A stretch of DNA of 52,865 bases from Weissella confusa (GCA_001436895.1 JQAY01000005.1:128427-181291), one strand, 5' to 3'. Shown: positions 28,233 through 36,900, numbered from the stretch's first letter. A program made the numbers and translations. Notes: generated by a model from the letters alone, not told the origin.

Positions 28233-29066
28233 ATGAACATTGATTTTGAGTCACTCATAAAGACTATTAGCGTCGTCCGGATTATCGATATTGTCATCGT
28301 TTGGTGGCTGTTGTACCGCTTGATGATGTTGATTTGCGGCACGAAAGCCGTCACGTTGCTACGTGGTGTTGGTATCGTTATCGCGGTCAAGCTAATTAGT
28401 TGGTACGTTGGTTTGACGACCATTTCCTGGTTGACTGATCAAATCATTAATTGGGGAGTTATTGCTTTGGTTGTTGTGTTCCAACCTGAAATTCGTCGTG
28501 GTTTGGAACACTTGGGACGCTCAGCTTTATTCAAGCAAAAGCAGGCATACCAGCAAGAAACGCGTTTGATTAATGAGTTGGATGATGCCATTCAATACAT
28601 GTCAAAGCGTCATATTGGTGCGCTGATTTCAATTGAAATGGAGACTGGGTTGGAAGAATACATTGAAACAGGTATCAAGATTGATGCTGAAGTTTCAAGC
28701 CAATTGTTGATTAACACGTTTATCCCGAATACACCGTTGCACGATGGGGCGGTTATCATTAAGGACGCGCGATTGGCAGCGGCGGCAGCATACTTGCCGT
28801 TGTCTGATAACCCAACGATTCCCAAGGAATTAGGAACTCGTCACCGTGCCTCAGTGGGTATTTCTGAAGTGACAGATGCCCTCACGATTGTTGTGTCAGA
28901 AGAAACAGGGGATGTGTCAATCACACGTAATGCGGAATTGATGCAATCGCTGTCTCGTGAAGATTACCGCAAGTACTTAACGCGTCAGTTGGTACCAGCT
29001 GATGGGGATGTCAAGCAGACATGGTGGTCACGCGTGATGCCATTTGGTAAGCGAGGTGAGAAGTAA
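28233..29066 (+). CDS. cdaA: Membrane diadenylate cyclase
   Basis: CdaA makes c-di-AMP from two ATP. The 277-residue protein has three N-terminal membrane helices (about 10-95) and a cytoplasmic DAC domain. The two catalytic motifs DGA (LHDGAVII, about 170) and RHR (GTRHRASVG, about 203) are intact. The order cdaA-cdaR-glmM is the conserved Firmicutes module in which CdaR and GlmM restrain the cyclase. Here the module is preceded by an ion antiporter and murB. The gene stop is one base from the cdaR start. Confidence 0.97.
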   Translation: MNIDFESLIKTISVVRIIDIVIVWWLLYRLMMLICGTKAVTLLRGVGIVIAVKLISWYVGLTTISWLTDQIINWGVIALVVVFQPEIRRGLEHLGRSALFKQKQAYQQETRLINELDDAIQYMSKRHIGALISIEMETGLEEYIETGIKIDAEVSSQLLINTFIPNTPLHDGAVIIKDARLAAAAAYLPLSDNPTIPKELGTRHRASVGISEVTDALTIVVSEETGDVSITRNAELMQSLSREDYRKYLTRQLVPADGDVKQTWWSRVMPFGKRGEK

Positions 29067-29067
29067 C

Positions 29068-30048
29068 ATGAAAAAAGGATATGACAAAATTGTCTATGTT
29101 GTTGCGACTTTGCTTGTTGCCATCTTGATGTCAGCTTATGCCGACGGACAATCAAATGGGACAACGCGTACGAAGACTGCGACGAGCGAGTCGACGACGG
29201 GTCTCCTTAAGGGCATGGTATCCTCTAAAACGGAGACTGTAGCAGTGCCAGTGCAATTGACGGGCATTGATACTGATGATTATTATATTAATGGGGTGCC
29301 GGATACGGTTGATGTCACGTTAACCGGTTCATCGGCTCTCGTGACGGCTGCTAAGAACACCAAGAACTTTCAAGTCTATGCGGATTTGAAAAAGTTGACC
29401 GATGGTGAGCACACGGTTGCTTTGAAGGTATCGGGATTGAATCGCGATTTGACTTATAAGCTAGCCAAGCAAAAATTGACGATTACCATCTACAAGCGTA
29501 CGTCAGCTTATTACACCGTTCACACGGACTATAATAAGGACGCCATCGCTGATGGTTACACAGTTGGTACGGTGACATCTTCAGTCAACAACGTCCAATT
29601 GATGGGTCGTCAAAGTGCGATTGATTCAGTTTCAAGTGTTGTCGCTGCAGTTAATTTGCAACGCGATACAAAGAAATCTGTCTCACAGGAAGTTAACCTA
29701 CAAGCGCTTGATGCGAATGGACACGTGGTAGATGTTGCGATTTCACCACAAGTGACAACGGTTAAGATTCCGGTTTCTGCTGGTACGGGAACGAAGCAAG
29801 TGCCGGTGGCCATTAAAACAAAGAACGGCAATGCCGATAACTTCGATCTTACGGGCTCGGTGAACGAAATCACGGTTCGTGGTAAGATTGATGTATTGAA
29901 CAAAATAAAGGAAATTCCAGTTACTGTTGATTTGTCTGGCGTAACAAGTGCGTCATCACAGACGATTACTGTTAACACGCCAGAAGGTACAGACAGCGTT
30001 GATCCAACGACAGTAACGATTACAATTACGCCGAAGGAGCAGAATTAA
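29068..30048 (+). CDS. cdaR: CdaA regulator, YbbR-domain protein
   Basis: CdaR is a membrane-bound extracytoplasmic protein that modulates CdaA. The ATG at 29068 follows GAGGTGAG; an in-frame TTG at 29044 lies inside cdaA and is rejected. The 326 residues comprise one N-terminal membrane helix (IVYVVATLLVAILMSAYA, about 8-25) and then three or four YbbR repeats of about 80 residues outside the membrane. Repeat marks are VPVQLTGI, VDVTLTGS, VQLMGRQSAI and ITVRGKIDVL. It is coupled to cdaA upstream and glmM downstream. Confidence 0.94.
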   Translation: MKKGYDKIVYVVATLLVAILMSAYADGQSNGTTRTKTATSESTTGLLKGMVSSKTETVAVPVQLTGIDTDDYYINGVPDTVDVTLTGSSALVTAAKNTKNFQVYADLKKLTDGEHTVALKVSGLNRDLTYKLAKQKLTITIYKRTSAYYTVHTDYNKDAIADGYTVGTVTSSVNNVQLMGRQSAIDSVSSVVAAVNLQRDTKKSVSQEVNLQALDANGHVVDVAISPQVTTVKIPVSAGTGTKQVPVAIKTKNGNADNFDLTGSVNEITVRGKIDVLNKIKEIPVTVDLSGVTSASSQTITVNTPEGTDSVDPTTVTITITPKEQN

Positions 30049-30051
30049 GAC

Positions 30052-31410
30052 ATGGTTGAATTACATTACTTTGGAACGGATGGGGTTCGTGGAATTGCGA
30101 ACAAGGAGCTAACGCCTGAGTTGGCTTTTCGACTAGGACGAATGGGTGGTGCGGTATTGACGCGTCACGCTGAAGGACGTCGCCCACGTGTGTTAGTAGG
30201 ACGTGATACACGTATGTCTGGTCAAATGCTTGAGCATGCATTGATTGCTGGTTTGCTTTCTGTCGGTATCGAAATTTTGCGTTTGAACGTTATTTCAACA
30301 CCAGGTGTTGCTTACTTGGTTCGTGCACAACAGGCTGATGCTGGTGCACAAATCACGGCATCGCACAATCCTGCTGAAGACAACGGTATCAAGTTCTTTG
30401 GTGCTGATGGTTTCAAGTTGTCAGACGAATTGGAAGCTGAAATTGAAGCGTTGTTGGATGCGCCAGAAGATACGTTGCCTCGTCCAGCTGCTGAAGGTCT
30501 GGGAACTGTCTCTGACTTCCCAGAAGGGGCTGCTAAGTACCTTGAGTACTTGCAAACGACGATTCCCGATAGTTTGGATGGCATGAACATTGCTATCGAT
30601 GCTGCTAACGGTGCAACGTCAGGCCTTGTCGCAAACTTGTTTGCCGATATGGGGGCTGATTTTGTAACGATGGCAACATCACCAGACGGTTTGAACATCA
30701 ACAAGGGTGTTGGTTCAACGCACCCTGAAGCAATTGCTAAGTTCACGGTTGAAAACGGTGCCCAAGTTGGGTTGGCTTTTGACGGTGACGGTGACCGCTT
30801 GATTGCCGTTGATGAGAACGGTGACATTGTTGATGGTGACAAGGTCATGTTCATCACGGGTAAGTACTTGTCAGAACATGGTCGCTTGAAGCAAGACACC
30901 ATTGTGACGACGGTTATGTCAAACATCGGTATGTACAAGGCAATGGCTGAGCACAACATTTCATCTGTTAAGACGGCCGTTGGTGATCGCTACGTTGTTG
31001 AAGAGATGTTGAAGTCAGGTTACAACCTAGGTGGTGAGCAATCAGGTCACGTGGTCTTCTTGGACTGGTCAACGACTGGTGACGGTATGTTGACGGCTTT
31101 GCAATTGTTGCACGTGATGAAGTCAACGGGTAAGAAGTTGTCAGAGCTTGCAGCTGAGATGACGGTTTACCCACAAAAGTTGGTTAACGTGAAGGTGCAA
31201 GACAAGAAAGCTGCCTTGGAAAACGAAGCAATCAAGCAAGTGATTGCTGAGGTCGAAGCCGAGATGGGTGACAATGGTCGCGTCCTTGTTCGCCCTTCAG
31301 GTACGCAAGATTTGTTGCGTGTTATGGCTGAAGCCCAAACGGAAGAACTTGTTGGTGAGTACGTTGACCGTATTGTAGCGGTTGTTCGTAAAGAAGTTGG
31401 GGTAGACTAA
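30052..31410 (+). CDS. glmM: Phosphoglucosamine mutase
   Basis: GlmM converts glucosamine-6-phosphate to glucosamine-1-phosphate for UDP-GlcNAc. The 452-residue length is normal. The N-terminus FGTDGVRG, the phosphorylated serine in [11 protein letters not shown] (about 102), the metal loop DGDGDR (about 245) and the sugar-phosphate loop [12 protein letters not shown] (about 418) are all present. It also binds and inhibits CdaA in other Firmicutes, and the coupling to cdaA-cdaR here matches that. Confidence 0.98.
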   Translation: MVELHYFGTDGVRGIANKELTPELAFRLGRMGGAVLTRHAEGRRPRVLVGRDTRMSGQMLEHALIAGLLSVGIEILRLNVISTPGVAYLVRAQQADAGAQITASHNPAEDNGIKFFGADGFKLSDELEAEIEALLDAPEDTLPRPAAEGLGTVSDFPEGAAKYLEYLQTTIPDSLDGMNIAIDAANGATSGLVANLFADMGADFVTMATSPDGLNINKGVGSTHPEAIAKFTVENGAQVGLAFDGDGDRLIAVDENGDIVDGDKVMFITGKYLSEHGRLKQDTIVTTVMSNIGMYKAMAEHNISSVKTAVGDRYVVEEMLKSGYNLGGEQSGHVVFLDWSTTGDGMLTALQLLHVMKSTGKKLSELAAEMTVYPQKLVNVKVQDKKAALENEAIKQVIAEVEAEMGDNGRVLVRPSGTQDLLRVMAEAQTEELVGEYVDRIVAVVRKEVGVD

Positions 31411-31412
31411 TA

Positions 31413-31727
31413 ATGGCTGCAGAGTATCAAACGCTTGATATCATTGAAGAAATTACGCGTAATGATGGCTCGACCTACAAAGAAATTGGAAATCTATTGC
31501 ATAATGGTCAAGCTGAGTACGCGGCTGAGCAGGGGATGATTAAGAGTGTCCGCATTCTTAAGATTAATATCCCGCACTCAGGTAACGTTGAAAAGTATGA
31601 AAAGTATGTAAATGAGAATTTTGAAATTCCAGAGATGGTAGCCATCAAGGAATACACTGAATGGACGAAGACACCAGAGATGGATGAAATCATTCAGAAA
31701 ATCCTCACTGAAAATCAGGTTAGTTAA
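31413..31727 (+). CDS. Small hypothetical protein after glmM, 104 aa
   Basis: I do not recognise this protein. It has 104 residues, is acidic and soluble, with a helix-strand pattern (DIIEEITRNDGSTYKEIGNL, SVRILKINIPHSG, EYTEWTKTPEMDEIIQKIL). Its ATG is 2 bases after the glmM stop with no separate ribosome site, so translation is probably coupled. It is the last gene of the tsaE-to-glmM operon and is followed by a terminator. A role linked to GlmM or c-di-AMP is possible from position only. Confidence 0.75.
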   Translation: MAAEYQTLDIIEEITRNDGSTYKEIGNLLHNGQAEYAAEQGMIKSVRILKINIPHSGNVEKYEKYVNENFEIPEMVAIKEYTEWTKTPEMDEIIQKILTENQVS

Positions 31728-31737
31728 TAAACCAATT

Positions 31738-31770
31738 AAGCAACAATCCAGTGCGATTGTTGCTTTTTTT
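31738..31770 (+). terminator. Rho-independent terminator of the glmM operon
   Basis: AAGCAACAATC pairs with GATTGTTGCTT across a 6-base loop and runs into seven T. Confidence 0.94.
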
Positions 31771-31821
31771 GTGCAGTTACAATATCCTTAAAGAACTTAA
31801 ACCTTGGGGGAGGTGTGCATC

Positions 31822-33645
31822 TTGGCAACAATTGTTGAAAAACTAAATACGGTTCGAAATGCCAAGCATGTTTCACTTGAAACGATTGCGCTAAACGGTA
31901 TTTCGGCTGATCGCTATCGCCAGTTCGTACACAGCAATGACAACATTACGCTTGGGGAAATCACGACCATGCTTGATTTGTTAACGATGTCATTTGCAGA
32001 ACTCTGGATGGATACTGATGAATGGGATGACACCCATGGGGTGCAACTAGACGGGGCCCAAACGATGTCGGCTGAGGAGCTGGCGCAGAAACGTGATAAG
32101 ACGGAACAAGAGTATCGAAATACTGGTTACAAGGGCTTCCATCTAATCGCCTTGACGTTCGATGTTTTGTATAAGCGACGTGTGCAAGTGTCGTATCGCG
32201 AGCCACTAGACGCGTTGTTGGGTGAATTGTCTCGTTATCAGATGTTCACCCATTTTGAAATGCAGGTGTTCTCGCAACTTGCACCGGTATTACGGGCGTC
32301 GGAATTCTACCAATTATATGAAATCTTTATTCGTAGTGTCCCAGAGTTCACAAGTTATATTCCGCAACGGGTTGGTGAACTAGTTTTGCGCGTTCATTAT
32401 CGCGCGTTGGTGTTGTTGATTCATGATTCAGTGAATTCAGTTGAGACGATGCGTTTCGTTTTGCATGCGATTTCAAAGCAACCCAATAATGCTGGTAACT
32501 TAGAATTGCGTATGCTGGCTCATTATGCAGAACTGCTGGAAGAATATTTCTTTGGTAATCCAGTTCATGCAGCTAATGAATTTAGAATCTTCATTGAGGC
32601 TGCACAGCGACGACAGGTTGCGTTGATGTCGTTTGGTGAAATGACGTTCGACTTAGCAGGTATTTGGCAAGTGGTCACGTCAAAGCGCCACCACTTGAAG
32701 AATGACGGTAAGAGCTTATTTACCAAGCCATATGAAGAGCAAACGTTTGTGTCGTTGAATGAAAATATTCGTGATAGCGTGGCAGACATCTGCATGGTGA
32801 AGGGAATTTCAAAAGATGAATTGCTGAGTTTCGGCATTTCAAAGCAACGATTAGACGTGATTGTTGACCAGCCAGAATTAATGACGCTCACGGAAATGCT
32901 TAAGATGATGCATATTCTACGTGTTGAGCCGACAGATATCACAGTATATGCGAAGTTGACGGTACGAACGCCAGGCGTAGACTGGAACGATTCATTTGCG
33001 GCTTGCACGGCCGAAGACTTTAAAACGATGATTCAAACGGAAGAAGATGCGTATGAGCGCACTGAAAACCCACGTCACTTGTTAAATAGTTTTACGTATC
33101 GTGGTTTAGCGGGGCAACATCTGATTGATAAATGGTTGTTATCAGATGATGCCGCCCAGTTAGCGCGCGATGTGCAGGGGTATCTTGATAGCTTGCAGGT
33201 TTGGCAGGAAGCGGACCATCGTGTCGCACGTTGGGCGATGCTTGATTGCGAAGATATCGAGGACGTCATCTATCGCGCATTGTTTTTGAGTCGTCACGTG
33301 GAAAATCGAGATATCTTCCGGACGCCACTTAATGTGGTGTTGCATGACTTGGAGCCGGTTTTGATTCAGGCGTTGCTTAAGCGAGATCAAACCCGCTTTG
33401 ACAAAATTTTGACGGTTATGAACCGCGCTGCAGCTGGCGACAGCAAAATTATGCAGTGGGCAAATTGGCGCACACGCATGGCAATTAATAATTTGTATGC
33501 GACATTTTTCGATGATCCGGTTGAAGCGATGCGCCAGTTAGAGCGCTTCTTTACGGATTATCACATGCTGACGGGTAAGCCGTTTATCACGGCACGCTAT
33601 CAAGTGTTGCTTAACGACATTAGTGATAGTTACGGCTTAGCCTAA
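31822..33645 (+). CDS. Double-Rgg-like transcriptional regulator 1, 607 aa
   Basis: The TTG at 31822 follows GGGGGAGG by 8 bases and gives a start (MATIVEKLNTVRNAKHVSLE) like the helix-turn-helix of Rgg regulators. Typical Rgg proteins have about 280-300 residues: one HTH and one helical-repeat peptide-binding domain. This protein is twice that size. A second HTH-like unit starts near residue 313 (VADICMVKGISKDELLSFGI, then RLDVIV and TLTEMLKMMHILRV), which lines up with residues 4-64. A second helical part follows. The next gene has the same layout and clear similarity, so the two are paralogues. It is probably a cytoplasmic peptide- or metabolite-responsive regulator; targets are unknown. 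Confidence 0.75.
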   Translation: MATIVEKLNTVRNAKHVSLETIALNGISADRYRQFVHSNDNITLGEITTMLDLLTMSFAELWMDTDEWDDTHGVQLDGAQTMSAEELAQKRDKTEQEYRNTGYKGFHLIALTFDVLYKRRVQVSYREPLDALLGELSRYQMFTHFEMQVFSQLAPVLRASEFYQLYEIFIRSVPEFTSYIPQRVGELVLRVHYRALVLLIHDSVNSVETMRFVLHAISKQPNNAGNLELRMLAHYAELLEEYFFGNPVHAANEFRIFIEAAQRRQVALMSFGEMTFDLAGIWQVVTSKRHHLKNDGKSLFTKPYEEQTFVSLNENIRDSVADICMVKGISKDELLSFGISKQRLDVIVDQPELMTLTEMLKMMHILRVEPTDITVYAKLTVRTPGVDWNDSFAACTAEDFKTMIQTEEDAYERTENPRHLLNSFTYRGLAGQHLIDKWLLSDDAAQLARDVQGYLDSLQVWQEADHRVARWAMLDCEDIEDVIYRALFLSRHVENRDIFRTPLNVVLHDLEPVLIQALLKRDQTRFDKILTVMNRAAAGDSKIMQWANWRTRMAINNLYATFFDDPVEAMRQLERFFTDYHMLTGKPFITARYQVLLNDISDSYGLA

Positions 33646-33680
33646 AAAACGACCCACACAAATCTGTGTGGGTCGTTTTT
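33645..33680. terminator. Bidirectional terminator
   Basis: A perfect 16-bp stem (33645-33660 with 33665-33680) has A and T runs on its two sides. It can serve the regulator upstream and the - strand small gene ending at 33682. Confidence 0.95.
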
Positions 33681-33681
33681 G

Positions 33682-33786
33682 CTACTTCTTCAAGGCTTTC
33701 TTAGTCGTCTCAACGTGTGCTTCGTAGGCTGCACGCGTAGTGGCAGGCATTTGTGTCAACATCCAGTTTGGCATCAAATTCTTCAT
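33682..33786 (-). CDS. Small basic protein, 34 aa, divergent from regulator 2
   Basis: An ATG on the - strand at 33786 opens a 34-codon frame reading MKNLMPNWMLTQMP at its start and ending TTKKALKK. A good ribosome site (GATGAGGA) lies 4 bases before it. A promoter-like pair lies upstream on the same strand, and the strong bidirectional terminator begins right after the stop. Together these make it a likely real gene despite its size. The peptide is methionine-rich and mildly amphipathic, then basic, without a clear signal peptide. Divergence from an Rgg-like regulator gene is the usual place for a regulated target or signal gene. No family is recognised. Confidence 0.6.
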   Translation of the reverse strand: MKNLMPNWMLTQMPATTRAAYEAHVETTKKALKK

Positions 33787-33819
33787 GAAAATCCTCATCT
33801 CTTTTCTCTTGATGTTATT

Positions 33820-33848
33820 AGTATAGTTGTACGACAGTCCTATTTAAC
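33820..33848 (-). promoter_or_regulatory. Promoter of the 34-residue gene
   Basis: On the - strand, GTTAAA (33843-33848) and TATACT (33820-33825) are 17 bases apart. The pair sits 34 bases upstream of the start codon, in the space shared with regulator 2. Confidence 0.5.
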
Positions 33849-33934
33849 GGAAAGTATCAAAAATGAGACAAAATCGCCCGCTTTTTTCATAGTTTGTGGG
33901 TATCATGAAGGAAATGATGAAAGGAGCAGCCACC

Positions 33935-35797
33935 ATGACGCAGATGATTGCTGAACGAATTAATGAAATTCGTAAAAACAAGAACGTTTCTGTCCAAACA
34001 ATTGTGGATAACGGGATTTCGAAAAGTAAATATTTTGCCTTTATTCGCGGCGAACGTGATTTGGCAATCAGTGATCTGCAGATTTTGATGGATGTGCTGA
34101 CGATTTCATTTGCCGAATTAGTTGTGGATACTGATGTTGTCCAAGCGCCGTTCACGTTGAATTTACTGCGTGCTCGCGATTTGACGTTAACTGAACTAGA
34201 GGTTTACCAAAAAGCCTTGTGGGAAAAATATCAACGAACCCAGCTGGTGGCGTATTTCCAATACAATTTGGCGTTTCAGTATCTGATTGCGCATAAGCAG
34301 GAAGTGGATTGTAAGCCATTCGTGACGGCTATATATGAAGAACTGAAGGATTACCAGTTGTTCACGTTCTTTGAAATTCAACTCTTTTCGATTATCGCTG
34401 ATAAGCTGACCCCGAAAAGATTCTATCGAATGTACGAGATTTTCACTAAGAGTATTGGGATTTTCGCCGGCTACATGCCGATGCCAATCTACCTAACGAT
34501 TTTGCGTATTCATTATTACGCGCTCGTACACTTGATGCGTCCAACCCTAAAGTCACTGCCGACGATGTTATTTGTGTTGGATGCCATTATCAATCAACCT
34601 GCGCGACCATCCAATGTTGAACTGTTTATGCTACGCCAATTCGCGAAGATGCTGAAGTCGTATTACATTGAAAACAGTCCAGCGGCTGAACGTCAATTTG
34701 CAGAGTGGATTGCAGTGGCTGTTAAGCGAGGAAGTCAGGAAGTCCGAATGACATATGACACCATGTCATTCCCTGGACTCTGGCAAGCACTTACAATGAA
34801 GCGACACCACATGAAGCACGATGCCCCAAGCATGTTTTCAACAACTTACGATGACTTACCTAAGGCGGAAATGCCAGATAGTTTTGGAGTTGCCTTGCGT
34901 TATTTGATTAAGGGAAAACATATCAATAGTAGTGAATTAACGCAGTACGGGGTCACACGGTCTAAGTTGTACCGGATTATTCACCAGGAAGTGGCGATTC
35001 GTTTGGAAGACTTGTTTGATATGATGAGGTACCTGCGATTGCTGCCAGCGGATTTAACTGTGTTTTTCCAGGTGAATCCGAATTCAAAGGCTAAGAATCG
35101 TTTTGCGGCCTTCGATGTTAATCCATATGACTATCAAACTGTGGCTGAACAAGCGCTAGCAGAGTACGGTCGGACTGGTAATCACGCTGATTACGAAACG
35201 GCGTTAGAGTTTCAAGTCTATGTGAATCAACAATTGTCTGATTTTGATCCGACGAGTATTATCCAAATCGACTTGGCAAAAACAATTACGGAATACTTGC
35301 TACATTTGGATGAATGGCACGAAGCGGAACACCGCCTGGTTACCTATTCGTTTGTTGATTTGGATAATGTCGACCTCATCATTAAGCGACTCGGAATTGC
35401 GGATGAGTATATGCACAATCGCCAGGTTTTCCGCGCGCCGATTAGCTCAATTCTAAATAATGCTGAGTTTGTGTTGCTGAAGTACTTACTCGAAGACAAT
35501 CGCGAAGCCTTTGATCGCATCCTAAAGATTGCAGAAGGTGAGGTTAAGCGTGATCCACGTATCTTCACGTTTGCAACGTGGCGCTGGCGCCTAGATGTTT
35601 ACCGGGTTTATCAAATGTTCTTCGATTATCCCGAAGTCGGTTTGGCCGCGTTCGAGGACTTTGTCTGCGACTATCAGCGTCTAACGGGGAATCAGTTATT
35701 TAAAAACGAACGGAATTTCATCGCTGATACGCTTCGTCATCACTTCAATTTGATTACCGGAATTGCGCAAATGCAAAACGATTCGCTTGACGAATAA
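33935..35797 (+). CDS. Double-Rgg-like transcriptional regulator 2, 620 aa
   Basis: The ATG at 33935 follows AAAGGAG by 8 bases; a GTG at 33896 and two ATGs between them have no better site. The N-terminal HTH is INEIRKNKNVSVQTIVDNGI with SKYFAFIRGE and LQILMDVL. A second, similar unit starts near residue 315 (LRYLIKGKHINSSELTQYGV with KLYRIIHQE and LEDLFDMMRYL). Helical repeats follow both, with matching blocks in regulator 1 such as FYRMYEIF against FYQLYEIF. Equal length, equal offset of the second HTH and tandem position point to gene duplication after fusion of two Rgg units. The 34-residue gene is transcribed away from it. Targets and ligand are unknown. Confidence 0.75.
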   Translation: MTQMIAERINEIRKNKNVSVQTIVDNGISKSKYFAFIRGERDLAISDLQILMDVLTISFAELVVDTDVVQAPFTLNLLRARDLTLTELEVYQKALWEKYQRTQLVAYFQYNLAFQYLIAHKQEVDCKPFVTAIYEELKDYQLFTFFEIQLFSIIADKLTPKRFYRMYEIFTKSIGIFAGYMPMPIYLTILRIHYYALVHLMRPTLKSLPTMLFVLDAIINQPARPSNVELFMLRQFAKMLKSYYIENSPAAERQFAEWIAVAVKRGSQEVRMTYDTMSFPGLWQALTMKRHHMKHDAPSMFSTTYDDLPKAEMPDSFGVALRYLIKGKHINSSELTQYGVTRSKLYRIIHQEVAIRLEDLFDMMRYLRLLPADLTVFFQVNPNSKAKNRFAAFDVNPYDYQTVAEQALAEYGRTGNHADYETALEFQVYVNQQLSDFDPTSIIQIDLAKTITEYLLHLDEWHEAEHRLVTYSFVDLDNVDLIIKRLGIADEYMHNRQVFRAPISSILNNAEFVLLKYLLEDNREAFDRILKIAEGEVKRDPRIFTFATWRWRLDVYRVYQMFFDYPEVGLAAFEDFVCDYQRLTGNQLFKNERNFIADTLRHHFNLITGIAQMQNDSLDE

Positions 35798-35922
35798 AAA
35801 AAGTTGCGATATTTGTGTCAATTCTGGCACTTTTGGGTTGATGCCCGCACTTATGTCTTAATCTTAGTTCATAGCCAAGGGGCAAACGGAAAAAGAAGAG
35901 ATAGAAAGTGAGAGGTGGAGAC

Positions 35923-36225
35923 ATGAATTGGATTCCTGAGATGATGAAGCGCGCGGCCAAGTATGGTGGTGATTTGGATCACCCTGAAGTCGTGGCATGG
36001 GCACATGAACAATGGCAAAAAGCAGCCAACGAGTGGCGTTATGAAGTCGACGGTGAACACCGTTTCCGCACGCAAGCTGAACTAGCTGCGTACCTCCACG
36101 TTGGTAAGATGCAATTGACCAAGTTTATCTCAAAGGGTGTTGAAGAGTTCCAATTGCGCGGACACATGATCCGCGTCAACGACGACGTCTTTATGGCCCG
36201 TGAACAAGAAGCACAAATTAGCTAA
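35923..36225 (+). CDS. Small protein with a C-terminal HTH-like region, 100 aa
   Basis: The ATG at 35923 follows AGAGGTGGAG; the upstream GTG at 35908 is rejected. The 100-residue protein is acidic and helical to about residue 50 (WAHEQWQKAANEWRYEVDG). It then shows a helix-turn-helix-like stretch, FRTQAELAAYLHVGKMQLTK (about 52-71), and a short strand pair (FQLRGHMIRVNDDVF). The pattern resembles NUMOD1-type or phage-type small DNA-binding modules. It stands alone between regulator 2 and the large RNA-like element, with its own terminator. Its targets are unknown. Confidence 0.65.
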   Translation: MNWIPEMMKRAAKYGGDLDHPEVVAWAHEQWQKAANEWRYEVDGEHRFRTQAELAAYLHVGKMQLTKFISKGVEEFQLRGHMIRVNDDVFMAREQEAQIS

Positions 36226-36229
36226 TCAC

Positions 36230-36266
36230 AAACACTGCAATCTTCGGGTTGTGGTGTTTTTCGTTT
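36230..36266 (+). terminator. Terminator after the small HTH gene
   Basis: AAACACTGCAA pairs imperfectly with TTGTGGTGTTT and is followed by TTTCGTTTT. Confidence 0.7.
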
Positions 36267-36268
36267 TA

Positions 36269-36712
36269 GTAGTGTGTGTCGTCGCTATCGCGCCGAGGCA
36301 TGGGATTTGGTTGGGGAGGCGGTGCTCCGTCCTACAATATAAGCTGGTGGCAACGGAGTCCCATTCTCCCTAAGCCTCAGCGTATTTCCGCGCCTGCCGG
36401 CTTGAAATCCACTGCTGCTAAGTGATAATTGGTGCTCCTGTCCTTGCTTGGTCACCGGCTAATATCGCAGGAGCTCCGCACCGCCACCCCAACCAAATCC
36501 CATGCCAGCAACCAAGATGTTCTAGTCTGTCTTAGATGATCATCTACCGCGAATTAAATAGGTGAACAGTTTCACCTCGCAGTATTTCGGTGGATGTAGA
36601 TCAAACAAATAGAGTATTACTCAGCTGCTGTGCTTGGCCCTGCCACGCGTATAGACACGTACCTCAGAAGGAGCCAAGCACTCCGGCCGTCAGGACGGAC
36701 ACACACCACTAC
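36269..36712. ncRNA. Large multibranched RNA-like element, unidentified (about 444 nt)
   Basis: The two ends pair (GTAGTG/CACTAC and TGTGTC/GACACA, then GTC/GAC). Inside are three arms. Arm A (36297-36506) has a 20-bp perfect helix (36297-36316 with 36487-36506), one mismatch and 8 more bp (36318-36325 with 36478-36485), topped by a multiloop. Arm B (36538-36602) holds ATCTACC/GGTGGAT, GCG/CGC and the hairpin AGGTGAA/TTCACCT. Arm C is 36630-36638 with 36673-36681. A U-G pair in arm B favours the + strand, but no clear promoter or terminator decides it. It lacks the conserved cores of RNase P RNA, tmRNA, 6S-like and SRP RNA. Confidence 0.55.
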
Positions 36713-36843
36713 CTCCATTTAACTAAACAAAAAGAAGCATTTAACCCAATTAGTAAAATGTAATTAAACTGTAATAAAAACAAGAACCCTATCATAGCAA
36801 CACGTTAAACGTTTTATGAAATTTTGATTGGTAAAAAGTCATA

Positions 36844-36872
36844 TTTACGTCATGAAATGCCCGTGCTATAGT
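36844..36872 (+). promoter_or_regulatory. pyr operon promoter
   Basis: TTTACG (36844-36849) and TATAGT (36867-36872) are 17 bases apart, with an extended TG at 36864-36865. The expected start is about 36879. The 130 bases between the RNA-like element and this promoter are A/T-rich with nothing else recognised. Confidence 0.65.
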
Positions 36873-36900
36873 ATTTTCAACAACAAATAACCTTTTAAAT

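Noticed and set aside
36300-36425. Small frames starting MGFGWGGGA on both strands of the first RNA-like element
   Set aside because: The same start appears on each arm because the arms are inverted repeats. The frames end after 41 and 14 codons, and neither has a well-spaced ribosome site. A coding role seems less likely than RNA pairing, though it is not excluded.
36269-36712. RNase P RNA or tmRNA as the identity of the large element
   Set aside because: The nearly invariant GAGGAAAGTCC of RNase P and the GGTTCRA T-arm with CCA end of tmRNA are absent.
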